Source: Astrocystis sublimbata | Lineage: Eukaryota > Ascomycota > Sordariomycetes > Xylariales > Xylariaceae | NCBI GenBank assembly: GCA_022453515.1 | Contig: JAJNNY010000053.1 | Location: forward strand, 1-64,000 | Direction: 5' to 3' | Length of the DNA stretch: 64,000 nt | Part shown: in pieces, positions 45,657 to 57,300 of the stretch | Position numbering within the stretch: the first letter of the stretch is position 1 | Layout of the letters: each line of letters begins with the position of its first letter | Made by a program: the position numbers and the translations under genes | Notes under the pieces: model-generated | Databases searched by the model: none | What the model was told of the DNA's origin: nothing | The model's input: only the letters and a program-made list of their open reading frames with translations

Positions 45657-46944
45657 TCCAAGGATGACTATGTGCCTTTATCTCAATGTGTATGGGCTGG
45701 TGAGTTTGGATTCTGGATTGGATGACAAGCCGAGAAATAAACTGCCTGGTGCTGGAGGATAAAGCAGAATGTGATGGGATGGGCACAGTTTTCACTGCAG
45801 ATCTAGACATGACCATTACGCTGATAACGGAGGCCATAACAAGGAGGATGAGGAGGTATCACCTGGAGGTAGCATCTAAATAATTGCTGGACGTCACTAA
45901 AAACTATATTTACAACAGTGTAACGATGAAGCAGCGTGGGTGTAACAGTTGCAGGTGATTCGTTGGCAGAGTTTCATTTTCCGACTAGAGGTACTTACTT
46001 CCAACTAACCCAAGATACCTAGGTAGTTCTGATAAGCTGCCGAGATCGTATGCGTCCATTTCGCTGACAGTGTTCTCACCCGTCGCTTCAAAAGACTGAT
46101 CTGCTTCGGCACGTTACTCTGGACCGTCACCACGCACGCAGGAAGGAGCCTATGCATGTAGTTCAATAATATATAGCTACAGGATGTGGTAATGGTGGCT
46201 GTTGTAGGTCCTTTGTGAATGGCGATCATTGATCGTTGGTGGCAATTAATTACAGGCTACAGCAGGCTGAGAGCCTGCCTTGACAAAATTAGGATCTGGC
46301 ATCATGTAGTTACCCGATGTAGTAATATTGCCAATTGCATGACTCTTTGCGGCTAGGGATACCGCCTCTTCCGGTTTGCATTTCTCGAACTATTAGTGAT
46401 TGAGACCTGAGCAAAAGTGGTGAGGTTCAGCCTTCTGCAAGCAAGGTCACACATCGAGTATGATGACAAGTTCCAACTTCCGCCCCCCGACTACAACACA
46501 GTTTTACGGTCTTGTAACCTGCCTCTTGCTCTTCTGTTACACAGAAAGGATTGAGGGCATATATTTCACTGCCTGCTTTCTCGAATCGGTGTGGAGGGCG
46601 CCTGACCGCCTGTTGAAAAGTATACATGAGCTGCAGTGCGACACGGCTCATCTTCAGTCTCAACCCGTCTTCCTGCCAAGGACACGATATAATATGAGTT
46701 TCTTCCAGAAACTGCCGTATTCAATGAGCGTATTGTTAGACTCTATGAATGTACCATCTTGCTCATCATGATCAGCCTCGGGAGTCGGAATCGAAAGCGA
46801 GGGGTTGCTTTGCTTATGAGATTCACTGCTTGATGTACCTAGGTAAAGCGTGTATCGAAGCCCCAGCGTTAATCTCCGAGGGGCACATACTACAGATTAT
46901 GTGAATTTCGAAAAATTATGGCTTCATTCATAGCAATTCAAGTC
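45657..46944. other. Intergenic 45.7-46.9 kb
   Basis: Two TACCTAGGTA palindromes (46016-46025, 46836-46845). A 103-codon ATG ORF at 46460-46771 (+) has one hydrophobic patch but no support; I do not call it. Confidence 0.4.
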
Positions 46945-47687
46945 TCAGCTCTGTAGCCGTCCCGGCAACCATTGTGTCAAGGACAAGTCGAACAGACAAG
47001 TATCATCCTCCAGCTTCACACCAAATTCCATCGTCCACAGTCCCGGTTCGATGAACATGCTGATAAGCTGGCAGTCGGCCAGAACGTCAAATTGACCGTC
47101 GTAAGCTATATAATCCACATATGGGCCCCCAGTTTCGCGAATTGAGATGGACCCATGCTCCCCGAATGCTGTAGTTCGGAAGGGCACGGTATAGGTGACA
47201 GGTTCCAGGAAGTTGCCATTTTCCAGAGTAGCGGACAGTGTAATGCTCAGCGTTGCGTTGGTGAGATCATTAGCTGCCTGTGATGGCATTGCCTTGGATT
47301 TCGGCATCCTACCGCGGAGTAGAACGAAAAAGAACTGGTCGCTAGTGGTGTGTTAGCTGTGATCCCAATTTGACTACCACAGACCGCCCAACACGATTGA
47401 GGGGGTCACAATTCGGGTCGCAACCAGGAATATGTTGCATCTTACAGAATGATAGGCAACGGCTGGATATCGATCGTCTCAATCTCAAATAGTTGATCTT
47501 CCCGGGGCACCGAGCCATATGTCACATTATTGTGGCCGGGAATGTTGGGTCCTTGCTGGGCTTCACCCATTGTTTCAATCGGGTCGAGGGGCCGTTGGTG
47601 TTCGGTGATTGTATTGGCTCGCGCGGCGGCGAGTTGTATTGAAACAGCACACAATGAAGTGAGCAGGAAGGCAAAGGCTGTCTTCAT
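46945..47687 (-). CDS. Secreted protein of unknown function, 212 aa
   Basis: Two exons (47687-47446 and 47341-46945) joined across a 104-bp intron (GTAAGA donor, GCTAACAC branch, CACTAG acceptor). Signal peptide: MKTAFAFLLTSLCAVSIQLAAA. The mature part begins with a Pro/Asn-rich segment (PNIPGHNNVTYGSVP), then DQLFEIETIDIQPLP-IILDQFFFVLLRGRMP. A beta-rich domain follows, with SITLSATLENG, TYTVPFRTTAFGEHGSISIRE and a final DDTCLFDLSLTQWLPG. The LTNATLSITLSAT stretch has an N-glycosylation site. This matches the general look of small secreted fungal proteins with an ML/NPC2-like size, but I do not assert that fold. Function unknown; extracellular or cell-wall location likely. Confidence 0.75.
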
Positions 47688-48321
47688 GATTGACAATATC
47701 ACTATGTCAACCCGATGCGAAAAGTAGCGAAACAAGCCGTTGAAACAGATGATGCACGTCGCGAATGACAGATGCCACGAAATGAATGTGGGGGTGAGTC
47801 AAGGGACAGGTGGATGGAGTCAAACGGAGTGAGCGCCTTTGATCGTATAATGAGTTCTTTCTCTAAGAGGATTCAGGCATTCGGCTGAGCCACCTTGGAC
47901 GGTAAAGTAAGCAGTAGGGAGGCATCCTGTTGGCTGTTACGGTAGTCCCGTCATCATGCACTTGTAGCTAACGTTGAAACAGACCCGCTCAACGCCGTAG
48001 GGCTACAGCTAACAGCGAATAAGTTCGTTCCTCCTCTCTGATACCAGAATGGCGGAGGGGTGTATACTGAATGCCTGCGCATTGTTGTTGATTATGCATT
48101 GCGACACGCTCGGACGAGATGAATTGCATTGAATTGAATTGAAATATAGGAGTGTGATGTATTGGATGGCGAGAGCCCATGCTGCAAATACTGTTGGGTG
48201 TCTTCGGGCTTCACCATTATTGTAAGATTCTCCTCCATCTATGCGGCCTTCAGAACAACCGTTCAAGTTCTATACTGACTCAAACTATACCATGCTAGCC
48301 TTATTCTACCAATCGACCAAT
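47688..48321. other. Intergenic 47.7-48.3 kb
   Basis: Spacer upstream of the secreted protein and downstream of the epoxide hydrolase. Two overlapping short minus-strand ORFs (47989-48266) look spurious. Confidence 0.4.
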
Positions 48322-49892
48322 CTAGCCACTGCCCTTGAACAGATGGCTCACTTTTCCCACAAATTCCTCGACATCCTCCAATAATGCCTTTGGTTGCTCA
48401 ATGCTCGCAAAGTGACCGCCCTAGGCATCTATGTTAACGATTTGATCATCTGGGGTTGATCGGCGCTACTTACCTCGCTGTGGGCTTTGAAGAGTGCGAG
48501 GTTGGGATAGATCTCCTCAGCCCATGGCTTAGGCAGCACGGCAAGGTCGTGCGCGAAGAAGGAGTATCCAAGAGGCTTCTCCATCGATGTTGGATGCGGC
48601 TTGCCTGCAAAGAGATTCCTCACTAGAGTGGCGTGGTACAGACTGCGCGGGAAGGCCTCGGTGAACCAATAGAAGCTGACAATGCCTAGGATGGTGTCGA
48701 GGGAGAATTGATGCCGCGGATCAGTCCATTCCAACAGCTTCTCGCCGATCCTTGATGTTCATCGTCAGCTGGTGCGAAGCCGCAGTGTGTACCATTGACG
48801 GGCTTCACTTACCAGGCAAGCATGGAGAGAGGACTAGCCGATATAGCCAGACCAACCGTGGCTGGACGAGTGCCATGTTGGAGTGCATAGGCGAGGCCTG
48901 TCTGGCGCCAAGTCTCGGTGCGTTGAACGATTTCAGCTTCTTCTGGCGACAGCAAGGTTGGAGACGGGGCTTCTAGAGCAGGGTCTGCCACGAGCATGTT
49001 GACTAGATATATATGTTAGAAGCTGATGCCAACATAGTGGCTGGTGATGCGACCCGTTCACATACCATGGAAAGCTTTGCATGACTCATATTCAACAGAC
49101 ATGATGCGGGCAAGCATGCTGCCAAGATCGCCGCCTTGTACTACGTATCCCTGACCAAATCCGAGATCCAGCATTAACTGGTTCATGATCCGGGCAGCTT
49201 GGTCCAGAGTCATCTCGGCTGGGCTGGCGCTGCGGGAGAGCCCGTAGTCCGGTAGGCATGGTACTATGACGTGGTATGGCAAGGTCTCAGGCGTGTACTT
49301 GTTGACGAGCAACTCTAGCATCGGCAGGAATTCCACGAAAGACGAGGGAAACCCATGCCTAGTGGTCAGAAACACCGCAGGTTAGTTATCTTCTAGGCGC
49401 CGAAGACTCTTTCTTTTTTTTAATCAACAAGAGATCAGGATATCATTTACTCACTACAAGGAAGGTTAGTGCCTATGTCCCAATTGGATGCTAGACGGAA
49501 GATTCAGTTGTGTAAGATGTTATCTCAGTACTCACCAGGAACAGAAGTGGTATAGCATCCTTCTTTGCCGAGAACAAGGCGGCGAAGTGGACATCAACAC
49601 GACCTGCTTCAGAGTCGGAGACGGCCAGCTTGAAGTTTGGGAACCTGTTGATGTAGTTCTCATGCTTGCGCCAATCGAAGCTGCTAAGCCAAGTCTCTTT
49701 CGCTTCGATCAGCCACTGGCGAGAGACTCCATACTGAGGATCATTCTGCTGATTCCAAAATGTCGGAGGCCCAATCTTGGACAGACGTAACAAATCCTTG
49801 AGGGCAACGAGCTCTTCTTCGGGGACGTGGAAATCGAAAGGCTTTGGCTTTGTTGGTGTGTTATTGGGAATGACGCCAAATTTGGAGGCCAT
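48322..49892 (-). CDS. Epoxide hydrolase (alpha/beta-hydrolase, EHN type)
   Basis: Hydrolyses epoxides to vicinal diols, used in detoxification or metabolite biosynthesis. Exons 49892-49537, 49358-49066, 49002-48813, 48750-48474 and 48420-48322 give 404 aa. The N-terminal EHN domain (PFDFHVPEEELVALKDLL, WKH/FNW-like residues to about 110) is followed by the oxyanion motif HGFPSS (H120-P123), the nucleophile elbow VVQGGDLGSM (D196) and the terminal catalytic His in GGHFASIEQP (H375). The cap contains FYWFTEAFPRSLYH. The first intervening sequence (49359-49536) gives the correct frame only if removed as two nested introns: inner 49454-49535, outer 49536 plus 49359-49453. That is a [D1,2] stwintron (see findings). 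The start ATG 49892 is 524 bp from the divergent Zn2Cys6 gene. No signal peptide. Confidence 0.88.
49359..49536 (-). other. Candidate [D1,2] stwintron in epoxide hydrolase
   Basis: Minus-strand order: exon ...TTCCT | G (49536) | inner intron GTGAGT...CACTAAC...CTTGTAG (49535-49454) | TGAGTAAATG...ATAACTAAC...CCACTAG (49453-49359) | GCATGGG exon. Removing the inner intron recreates a GTGAGT donor for the outer one. The joined exons then read LLFLHGFPSSF, the conserved HGxP motif. A single-intron model shifts the frame by one base. Confidence 0.8.
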
Positions 49893-50110
49893 GGTGACTG
49901 TGACTGTTTACTGACTAAGGGGATCGTGATGATGGATTGATGAAACGAATCAGGAAGTCTAGTAGCTTAAAATCTAGGAAATAGGGTGCGTGTGAAGAAT
50001 GCGCTGATGCCATGACTGCTGGAACAATTCGAATCATGGATGTATTTATATGTTGTTGGATCGTTTGCTTTAATGCGTAGAAGAGTGAGTACCTGGGAAT
50101 GAATAGTCCT

Positions 50111-50122
50111 CCGAGATCACGG
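50111..50122. promoter_or_regulatory. CCG-N6-CGG element, copy 1
   Basis: CCGAGATCACGG, an everted pair of CCG/CGG half-sites of the kind bound by Zn2Cys6 dimers. It lies 219 bp from the epoxide hydrolase ATG and 295 bp from the regulator ATG. Confidence 0.45.
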
Positions 50123-50226
50123 TCGCCGAATGTTGTTGTACCAAGTAACTTACCTGCACTGCAAGTAGTACGTAACCTGTCACTGGTCAGACGCTAAATC
50201 AACACGCTAGGTGGACTTTTCGTCCG

Positions 50227-50238
50227 CCGAGTTCACGG
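50227..50238. promoter_or_regulatory. CCG-N6-CGG element, copy 2
   Basis: CCGAGTTCACGG, differing from copy 1 at one of 12 positions, 104 bp from it and in the same promoter. Conservation of the spacer bases as well as the half-sites makes coincidence less likely. Confidence 0.45.
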
Positions 50239-50416
50239 CGCAAGATACAGTTCCACGCTTACTGCCAAGATCCTTGACGCTAAAAGTACGTACCTAGAGA
50301 AGTATGACAGTGAGTCAGTGACGATAGCGACGACAGCGACAACAGACCTCAAGCACAATCGAACTGACCGGGTACTATGCCAATGATACCCCGACTTGCG
50401 GGGACTTTGACTTCTC

Positions 50417-52933
50417 ATGGCCACTTCAAAAGTCAGCCCCCTCCGTGAGCCAGCCGAGCCAGCCGCTGCAGCCCCCGGACCCGACCAAGTAATGACCCCA
50501 TTGTCTTTTCCACGGCCTAGGAGAAAGGTACGGAAGGGGACCAAAAGCTGCTGGGAGTGCAAACATCGCAAAATCAAGTGTGTTTTCAGACTGCCAACCG
50601 ATGAAATATGTATGCGATGTACAAGACGCGGCGTGCGCTGCGTTGGCCAAGAGCATCCGGAAGTGACAACGACATCTCTCGACCGGAGCTTGCAGATGGG
50701 TGATCGCGTTGTTCGGGTCGAAACACTCGTCGATCAGCTGCTGAGTGAGATACCGGCCCATTCGACAACACGTAATTCTGCGTCCTTACCAACAAATGAT
50801 TCAAGGAACGATTCCCAGCAGGGAAATTATGCCTCCGAGGCTGTAGTCTCACCGGCGTTCAGCCGTCCTGGCCGTGAGCCATCACCCGTCGTCTTGGCCG
50901 TAAGTATGAGACCCCAGACCACAAGCTTGTTACGAACGATACTAAATGTACATTGGCTCTAGAACGTGTGTTCACCCGGCTTACAAGTCCTTGCTCATGC
51001 CAAAAATCCTGGGGATTCGCCGTCTCAGGTGACTCGAGTTCCACTAGCGAATGCGTCGGAGCATGCAAGACTCTCGCGGGCGCTACTGCAGTATCTCCCT
51101 TCGGACGAGGACGTTCAGCTGATAGCCAAAGCATCCAGTAGCACGTCATCCATGTTTTATCAGATGCAATCAGTGCCATACAGTGCTCTCGACGACACGC
51201 GGTCTATTGACAGCGTATTTGAGAGACCCGGGCTGGGGGCGCATCCAGTCCTAATAGCTAGACATATGCTCTACCTCGCCACCGCATTGCAGCACCTCCA
51301 TCCTGAATTTCACCAGGAGATCGAAGGACTATCGAAAGCACCTCATGAGATGAGACACAGCTTGGTAGAGACTGCCAGTGACATGGTGACAGCTAGAGAC
51401 GGGCTGCTCAACAACATCGAAGGACTGGACTGTGTCATTATTGAGAGCTGGTACCATGCCAACGACGGAAACTTACAGAGAGCCTTGATAGTAGTCCGGC
51501 GTGCCATAACAATCGCTCAAGTCATGGGGATTCACCGCAAAGGGAACACACGATGCACAGTTGTCAGTTTCGAGACCGCGGCTTATCCAGATCTCCTATG
51601 GTTTCGAATGCTTGCTCACGAGAGGTACCTGTGTCTCATGCTGGGCGTGCCGCCAAGTACACTCGATCAGACCATGGCATCTGATGCGATGCTAGCAGGC
51701 GACACCCCCATGGGACGGCTCGATCGCATTCATTGCGTGATTGCCTGCCGTCTACTCGAGCGCAACCAGACCGACCCAAAAGAAGATGATTACTCTTTGA
51801 CACAAGAACTAGATGACAGGCTGCAGACCGCTTCGAGAGATATGCCACCAGGTTGGTGGCTCACTCCGAACTTGGCGAATGGGCTTCATCAACCTACTAA
51901 GTTGTTCTGGTACATGCGACAACTCTTTCATCAGCTATTCCACCACAGCCTCCTTGTACACTTGCACTTACCATACATGCTGCGCTGTTCTGAAAGTGAT
52001 CAACAGTACGAGTACTCGCGGGTGACGTGCGTCAACTCGTCTCGCGAGATACTGTCCCGCCTCATCATGTTTCGTAGCTTCAATCGCATTGCCTTTTCCT
52101 GTCGTACGATTGATTACTTTGGGCTGATGGCGGCAATAGCGCTTCTGTTGGCGCACATTAAAAGAAGCCAGCGCCGGCTGGGCTCGTACCAGCGTCACGG
52201 TGCCTCCATGAGCATGACGGATGGGCTGTTGACACACCAACGGCCCTGCGATCGTGCGCTCGTAGAGCAGGCCGAGGTGAACATGGGAGACGCTAGCCGG
52301 ATGACAACCGACGCAATGAACGCGCCATGCTCTGATCTGCTTCGGCGTCTCTTAGCAACAGAGGAAGAAGCATACAACCACTCCGCGCACCAAGACCACC
52401 CACGAGGAACAATACCCTGCCCCTCACCATCAGGCACGGATGACCCTATCCAGCTGACCATTCCGTTTTTCGCCAGTATCAACGTCACCACGAAGGCTAT
52501 TATCCCGCAGGATAGCACTGGCGAGTACCCCACTGCAGAAGATCGCGAGCCAAACGCTTGTGCAGTTGACACTTTCAACCCAGATGGCCTCGGCGCACAG
52601 ACTGCTGTTGAGCCGCCATTCAACGACATTCTGGACATTGTTTTGAATGATGCCCCCGCGATGCCCATCTATCCAAAGCACCATGGCAACGAAGACGAAC
52701 ATGGAGAGGGATATGGAACGCCCGTATCTGTTCCAAACAACGATCTAAGTCAATTTTCTCACCCCTTCGATGGGGAAGCACTTGGTGCTAATACCAGCCT
52801 TCAATACCCAACTCCGCAGTTTGACGTTGAGACAGTTGACTGGACACTGCTTTCAAGTAATGATGGTTTTCTAGAAGCCATCGCGGGTACAGATCCAAAT
52901 GCGTACAGTACGTACAGTGGTCATGCGAAATGA
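50417..52933 (+). CDS. Zn2Cys6 fungal transcription factor
   Basis: Nuclear DNA-binding regulator of the Gal4-type binuclear zinc-cluster family. Exons 50417-50899 and 50963-52933 (intron with GTAAGT donor) give 817 aa. The zinc cluster, residues about 45-74, has the exact spacing C-x2-C-x6-C-x9-C-x2-C-x6-C (CWECKHRKIKC, then CMRCTRRGVRC), preceded by a basic patch (RPRRKVRKGTK). A linker (DRVVRVETLVDQLLSEI) likely forms the dimerisation coil. The middle region shows the fungal_trans/MHR domain character (SWYHANDGNLQRALIVVRRAITIAQVMGIH-like block, RMLAHERYLCLMLG, LVHLHLPYM). The C-terminus is acidic and Asp/Glu/Ser-rich, a plausible activation region. It is divergent from the epoxide hydrolase and is a candidate regulator of it. 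Pathway unknown. Confidence 0.9.
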
Positions 52934-54371
52934 GTAGACGCGCCTCAGCTTCCCAAATAGTATGGGCCGTTTGAATACATCATGAAATTCTAAATGCCGA
53001 CACACTTGGCAGCGAACCGAATGGCAGTATGGGAGATACTCTCTGGGCGCTGTGCCGTGGGATGTCAGATTTGTCTTGTCTGTCTTCCCCGCATCGTGAC
53101 TCTTATCTCTATCTCTTAGCTATGGCCCTGCCAAGGAATGCTAGCTCTCGAAGATGATGCTATGGTGAGCTGCACTTAAGCTCATGGGTCAATATCGAGT
53201 CGAAATGGTAGCATTCCATGCACAGAGTTGTCACAGTATCGATTGATAGGATATTGAACCCGATGGATACATAGCGTCATCCCTAATGGGATCAACATCA
53301 TCTTTAATATTATTGCCTTACACCTGCATTAACGTTACCAAGCTACCAGAAACAGATGTAGACAGGGATGGTAATATGGTAGGTGGTTCCTAAGGTGGTC
53401 CTTTCAAGCTGAGGCTCCTGCTTGTATCCAAAGTAACTTAACTGGGTCATATATGAGTTGCTGTTATTTTGTTGCTGTTACTTTGTTGCTGTTATTTTGC
53501 TGTTTATCAGTGCATTGAAGCATGATTTAATACTAAGGTATCAGCAGAAAGAACTGTTCCAGGCTGTTAAGTATGAGCAAATGGTGAGGTGTTAACACAA
53601 ATTGTCTGCCCTAGCGCACCTTAAGCGCGTCCTAACGCGACTTCACCGCGACTTTCAGTTTAGCGCAGGGTATCGATAACACCTGGTGGGCCTCAAGACG
53701 CCTCAAGGGCCTCAAGGGCCTTTGGCACAGTCAACGTTTCTCTAACATGCACGGACCTTCCTGCACCATTCTACACCTTCGTAATGTGGTTCGACAACTG
53801 TTTTATGATCATACTATGTAGATCGAGCAGTCAACTGTTTCCTCACCTTGCCTACTTTGGTGTGATGACGTGAAGAAAGCTCACCACCTCCATATTTTCA
53901 ACGCCTGACACGAGTCCTCAACAGCACACGCACAGGAGGGGCCAATCGTTTATTTCTTGGGCACTTAGGTACCTACGAAAAAGTACCTAAGAAATCTCAG
54001 AACAGGAACCGAACTGACCAAGTTGAACATTCATTCACTGCCGACAGCCAATTATACAAGGAACCAATTCGATCGGCCGTTTCTTTCTTTTCTTTCTTAC
54101 ATGTGTTGTTGAATAGCACCTTCTTTGGTTGTTGACCTAGGACGGGCTGGAACTCCCTGAGGCACTCCAATTGTATTACTGATACCACTATCCCCCTCAA
54201 GCACGTATCAGATACCTGGTTATATACAAGTATATATATTTCCGACAACCTTGAAGGTACTGCGCATCTTCAGCGCTTGCGGGCACGGTCAAATGACAAT
54301 GCCGTCGACATCAGAACCCGTTTGCCAGGTTCGTTGTTAGCGCCTTCATTCCAAACTTGACTCAGCAGCTT
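52934..54371. other. Intergenic 52.9-54.4 kb
   Basis: No gene is seen. It contains a 14-bp tandem repeat (53458-53499), a GCCTCAAG-type tandem around 53690-53722, a run of GCG-containing words (53611-53656), and an imperfect inverted repeat with two TACCT/AGGTA words (53950-53994). Confidence 0.45.
53458..53499. repeat. 14-bp tandem repeat, three units
   Basis: TTGCTGTTATTTTG, TTGCTGTTACTTTG and TTGCTGTTATTTTG follow each other without gaps; only one base differs between units. Confidence 0.85.
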
Positions 54372-57300
54372 ATGAGAAACCAGGCTGTGAATCTATCAGA
54401 TGCAAAGCCATGCACTGAAACTGCGGTAGTATGGGATGATCTTTTCTGCAGGTTCCACGGGAAACAATGTCACGGCCTCTATGCTGGATACAAGAAGAGG
54501 AACGCGGTACTGGATGGCTTAGCGGACCAAGCCCCTCAGTACCTCAAGTCGAGCAGCACTCCTCTAGCAAATGAGGCATTCGAGAACGTCGCGGACGAAG
54601 ATGTCTTAGAAGAGATCCATTCCCATCTCTTCAAAGAATATGTGCTCCTGGGCAAGGTCATTGATGCCAGGAAGCTTCATCATAAGCATTTCTACCCGCT
54701 GAAACTAGATTACGGGCACCAGGCATATCTCGATACCTTGTCAAACCGAAGACACATCGTGTTCCGGGCTCTAGAAAGAGCTGTGAAACGAATAGCCGAG
54801 GTACTCTACGCCAAAGAAAAATGGTTCCAATGGGTAGAAGAGGTCCAGCACCGAGAAGAGTCGAACCGCGAGAAGGAAGCCAAGAAGGTCAAACTCGAGA
54901 CAGCCATGTTCAAACGACACTGGGATAAGTTGCAGACCCATCTACGAGCCCAACGCGAGAAGGAGGAGAAACAAAGACAGGAAGCTTTTCTCGAAACAGC
55001 CTACCAAGAGCGCATCGGTGCTGCTGCCAGGAGTGACGAGGATGCTGAGATGTGGGATCCCATCGAGGACTTTATCGCAGAAGAGCGGTTCAGATATGTT
55101 GATCTTATCAAGCATTTCTTGTGGCTTTTGGATGAAGAAGAGCAGGCGGCACCAGCCACCGACACAGATCTTACCATCGCAGCCCAATCGGATACCGTCC
55201 CGACGAAAAAGTCAAAGAAGAAGTCTAAAAGCAAGGATCCCAAAAGCTCGAATGTGGTCGCCAAGGGGGCCCAGTCGCATAATGCTGATAGCATGCTAAA
55301 TCAGAGTGGGCGCGGTGGCCAGACCAAAATCCTAGACATGATGGAAAGGAGAGGAACCAGCCGAAAGGCTATCGAGAATAACACAGAGCCAGAGAAGAGC
55401 AACATAGAAACAGAGGAAAAGATGCGAAAACGTCTTAAGGAAGGCGTCGAGAAGAACTATGACAACATACACGGCCCGATTCTGGTCGGATCCCTAGAGA
55501 TTCCTCACGGGACACACGACAGAACACCGCCCATGGAAGACGACGAAATTGAACTGCTGATAAGCGACATCAAAGAGATCAAGACTCTCTTGTTCTGTCG
55601 CCTGCTCTTGTCACATGCGTCACTTCTCCCCGCCGCATTACGGGCTACTAGCGTGCACGAGTTCCTCAATGATACCGAGATCGCCGAAGCCGACTTGCGC
55701 GATATATGTCTCAAAGTCGAACAACCTAGTCTTCAAGATATCAGAGACGCATGTGCCGATCTTATTCGCGAGGATGAGCCCGAAACTGAAGAGAATCTAG
55801 ACGATCAAATCGAGGAGCTGACGTTGGAAGAGTTGATTATGCATGATCGCAAATACGGCCATTGTATGTATCCCCTGGAGATTTTCCGTGCCCCTTTCTG
55901 CCAAGTCGTAGGCATAAATTACGCCCACGGGTGGCTGTGCTGCTGCGAATCCTGCGAACTCCCAGATCGTGAGCAGTTTCTCATGAATGGTAATAACTGA
56001 CTATATCGATTGAAGTGCAAGGCCCAGCTTGGTACTACAGGAACATTATTCAGCATCAATCCGAACTACGGGGTAAGTTTGCCACGAGCCTGGAAGAGTT
56101 CTTGGAGCCAGCAATGAAGAAAAGCGAGAAGATGAAGGTGCAAATATGTGGGAAAAGTATCTGGAACTATTCCAGCGAATTGTCTATGTCTCGAGAGGGT
56201 TGGCTACAGTTTTCTGTCTTGGCTAAGGGCTGCGACCTCAGGCATGCTGTTCAGCTGTGTAGGAATTGGGCTGAGTTCTCGGAACTGAACTCCCTTGCTT
56301 CTTGGCAGTACTTTCCAGCGTCGAATTGGGTATCATGGGGAACCGATCGGCTGACCAAGCAGCTTCACGAGCTGGTGAGCACATTACCCTTGTGCTTTTT
56401 GACGCGCACCAATATCCTACATCCTTTCTATGAGTTGGTGCTGACTTGAGCATAGGGCTTGTTCCCTTTTTTCTTTGATCTTGGCGCTCAAGGTGTCAGT
56501 CGCCATTTTCAAGTGGGTGGTTCTCGGAGTCAACAAAGGCGAAGACATGACTATGTGGAGTCTAGAAACATATTGGTAGGCCACATGAAGAGGAACGATT
56601 CGGTCACTCGTCGTTTCCTCCAATACATCAGTATGCGACCAGGCGAGCTACTACTACTTGTGCGTGACGGCAGGACAGGCCAGATTATCACCGCACCTAA
56701 GGAGGAAGACACGCTTTGGACATTAAGATCGAAGCAGGGCTTGGGGCGTGCCTCCAAGAATGAATGGGATACCCATCTCGAAGTCGGCCCAGCCTACTTC
56801 GAATTTGTCGAGCAACGGTATGTATTGAAGATTGCTGTGCCGTTTGTGAGACTCTTACGGTAGACATCGATCTCTTGGTTTACAGAGCTAACTGTTGTTC
56901 TAGTGAGTGAACCTCTGATCCAGGACTCTGGTCATTATTTGTGGTTCTAGAAGTTATTATACGATCAGAGACTGAACTAAACTGTTTTTGTGGCAGATCG
57001 GAACTGGCATCTTGGATTTGAAGACTGCCTCGAAGTATGGATATGGCACTTCGTTCCCGGAGACAGCGGCAGAATGCTCTATAATGTAGTTGTTGAGGTA
57101 CGTTTTGGCTGCTATTTGATCTAGTTGGGACGCAACACTAACAACGCATAGGAGCTTCGTAAAGCTTGGCGCATGTCGAAGCCCAGTGATATGTATAATC
57201 ATCAGGAACCTTTTCTGCGCACTCTCACCCGAAACCCGAAAACACTACGTGTGCGTTTGATAAAGCCTGGTGAACAAGCGAAGAGCATCTGGGACGAAGT

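Larger units (their letters stand above)
49893..50416. promoter_or_regulatory. Bidirectional promoter, epoxide hydrolase / Zn2Cys6 regulator
   Basis: 524-bp divergent intergenic region between the two start codons. It holds two near-identical CCG-N6-CGG elements (listed separately), suggesting joint control and possibly autoregulation by the adjacent Zn2Cys6 protein. No other gene is seen. Confidence 0.55.

Noticed and set aside
46460..46771. 103-codon ATG ORF with one hydrophobic patch
   Set aside because: No supporting context; patch too irregular for a clear signal or TM.
55990..56015. 26-bp intron in the large unknown gene
   Set aside because: Too short for splicing. An upstream GTGAGC donor at 55969 gives a 47-bp intron with an ACTGAC branch site and the same frame.
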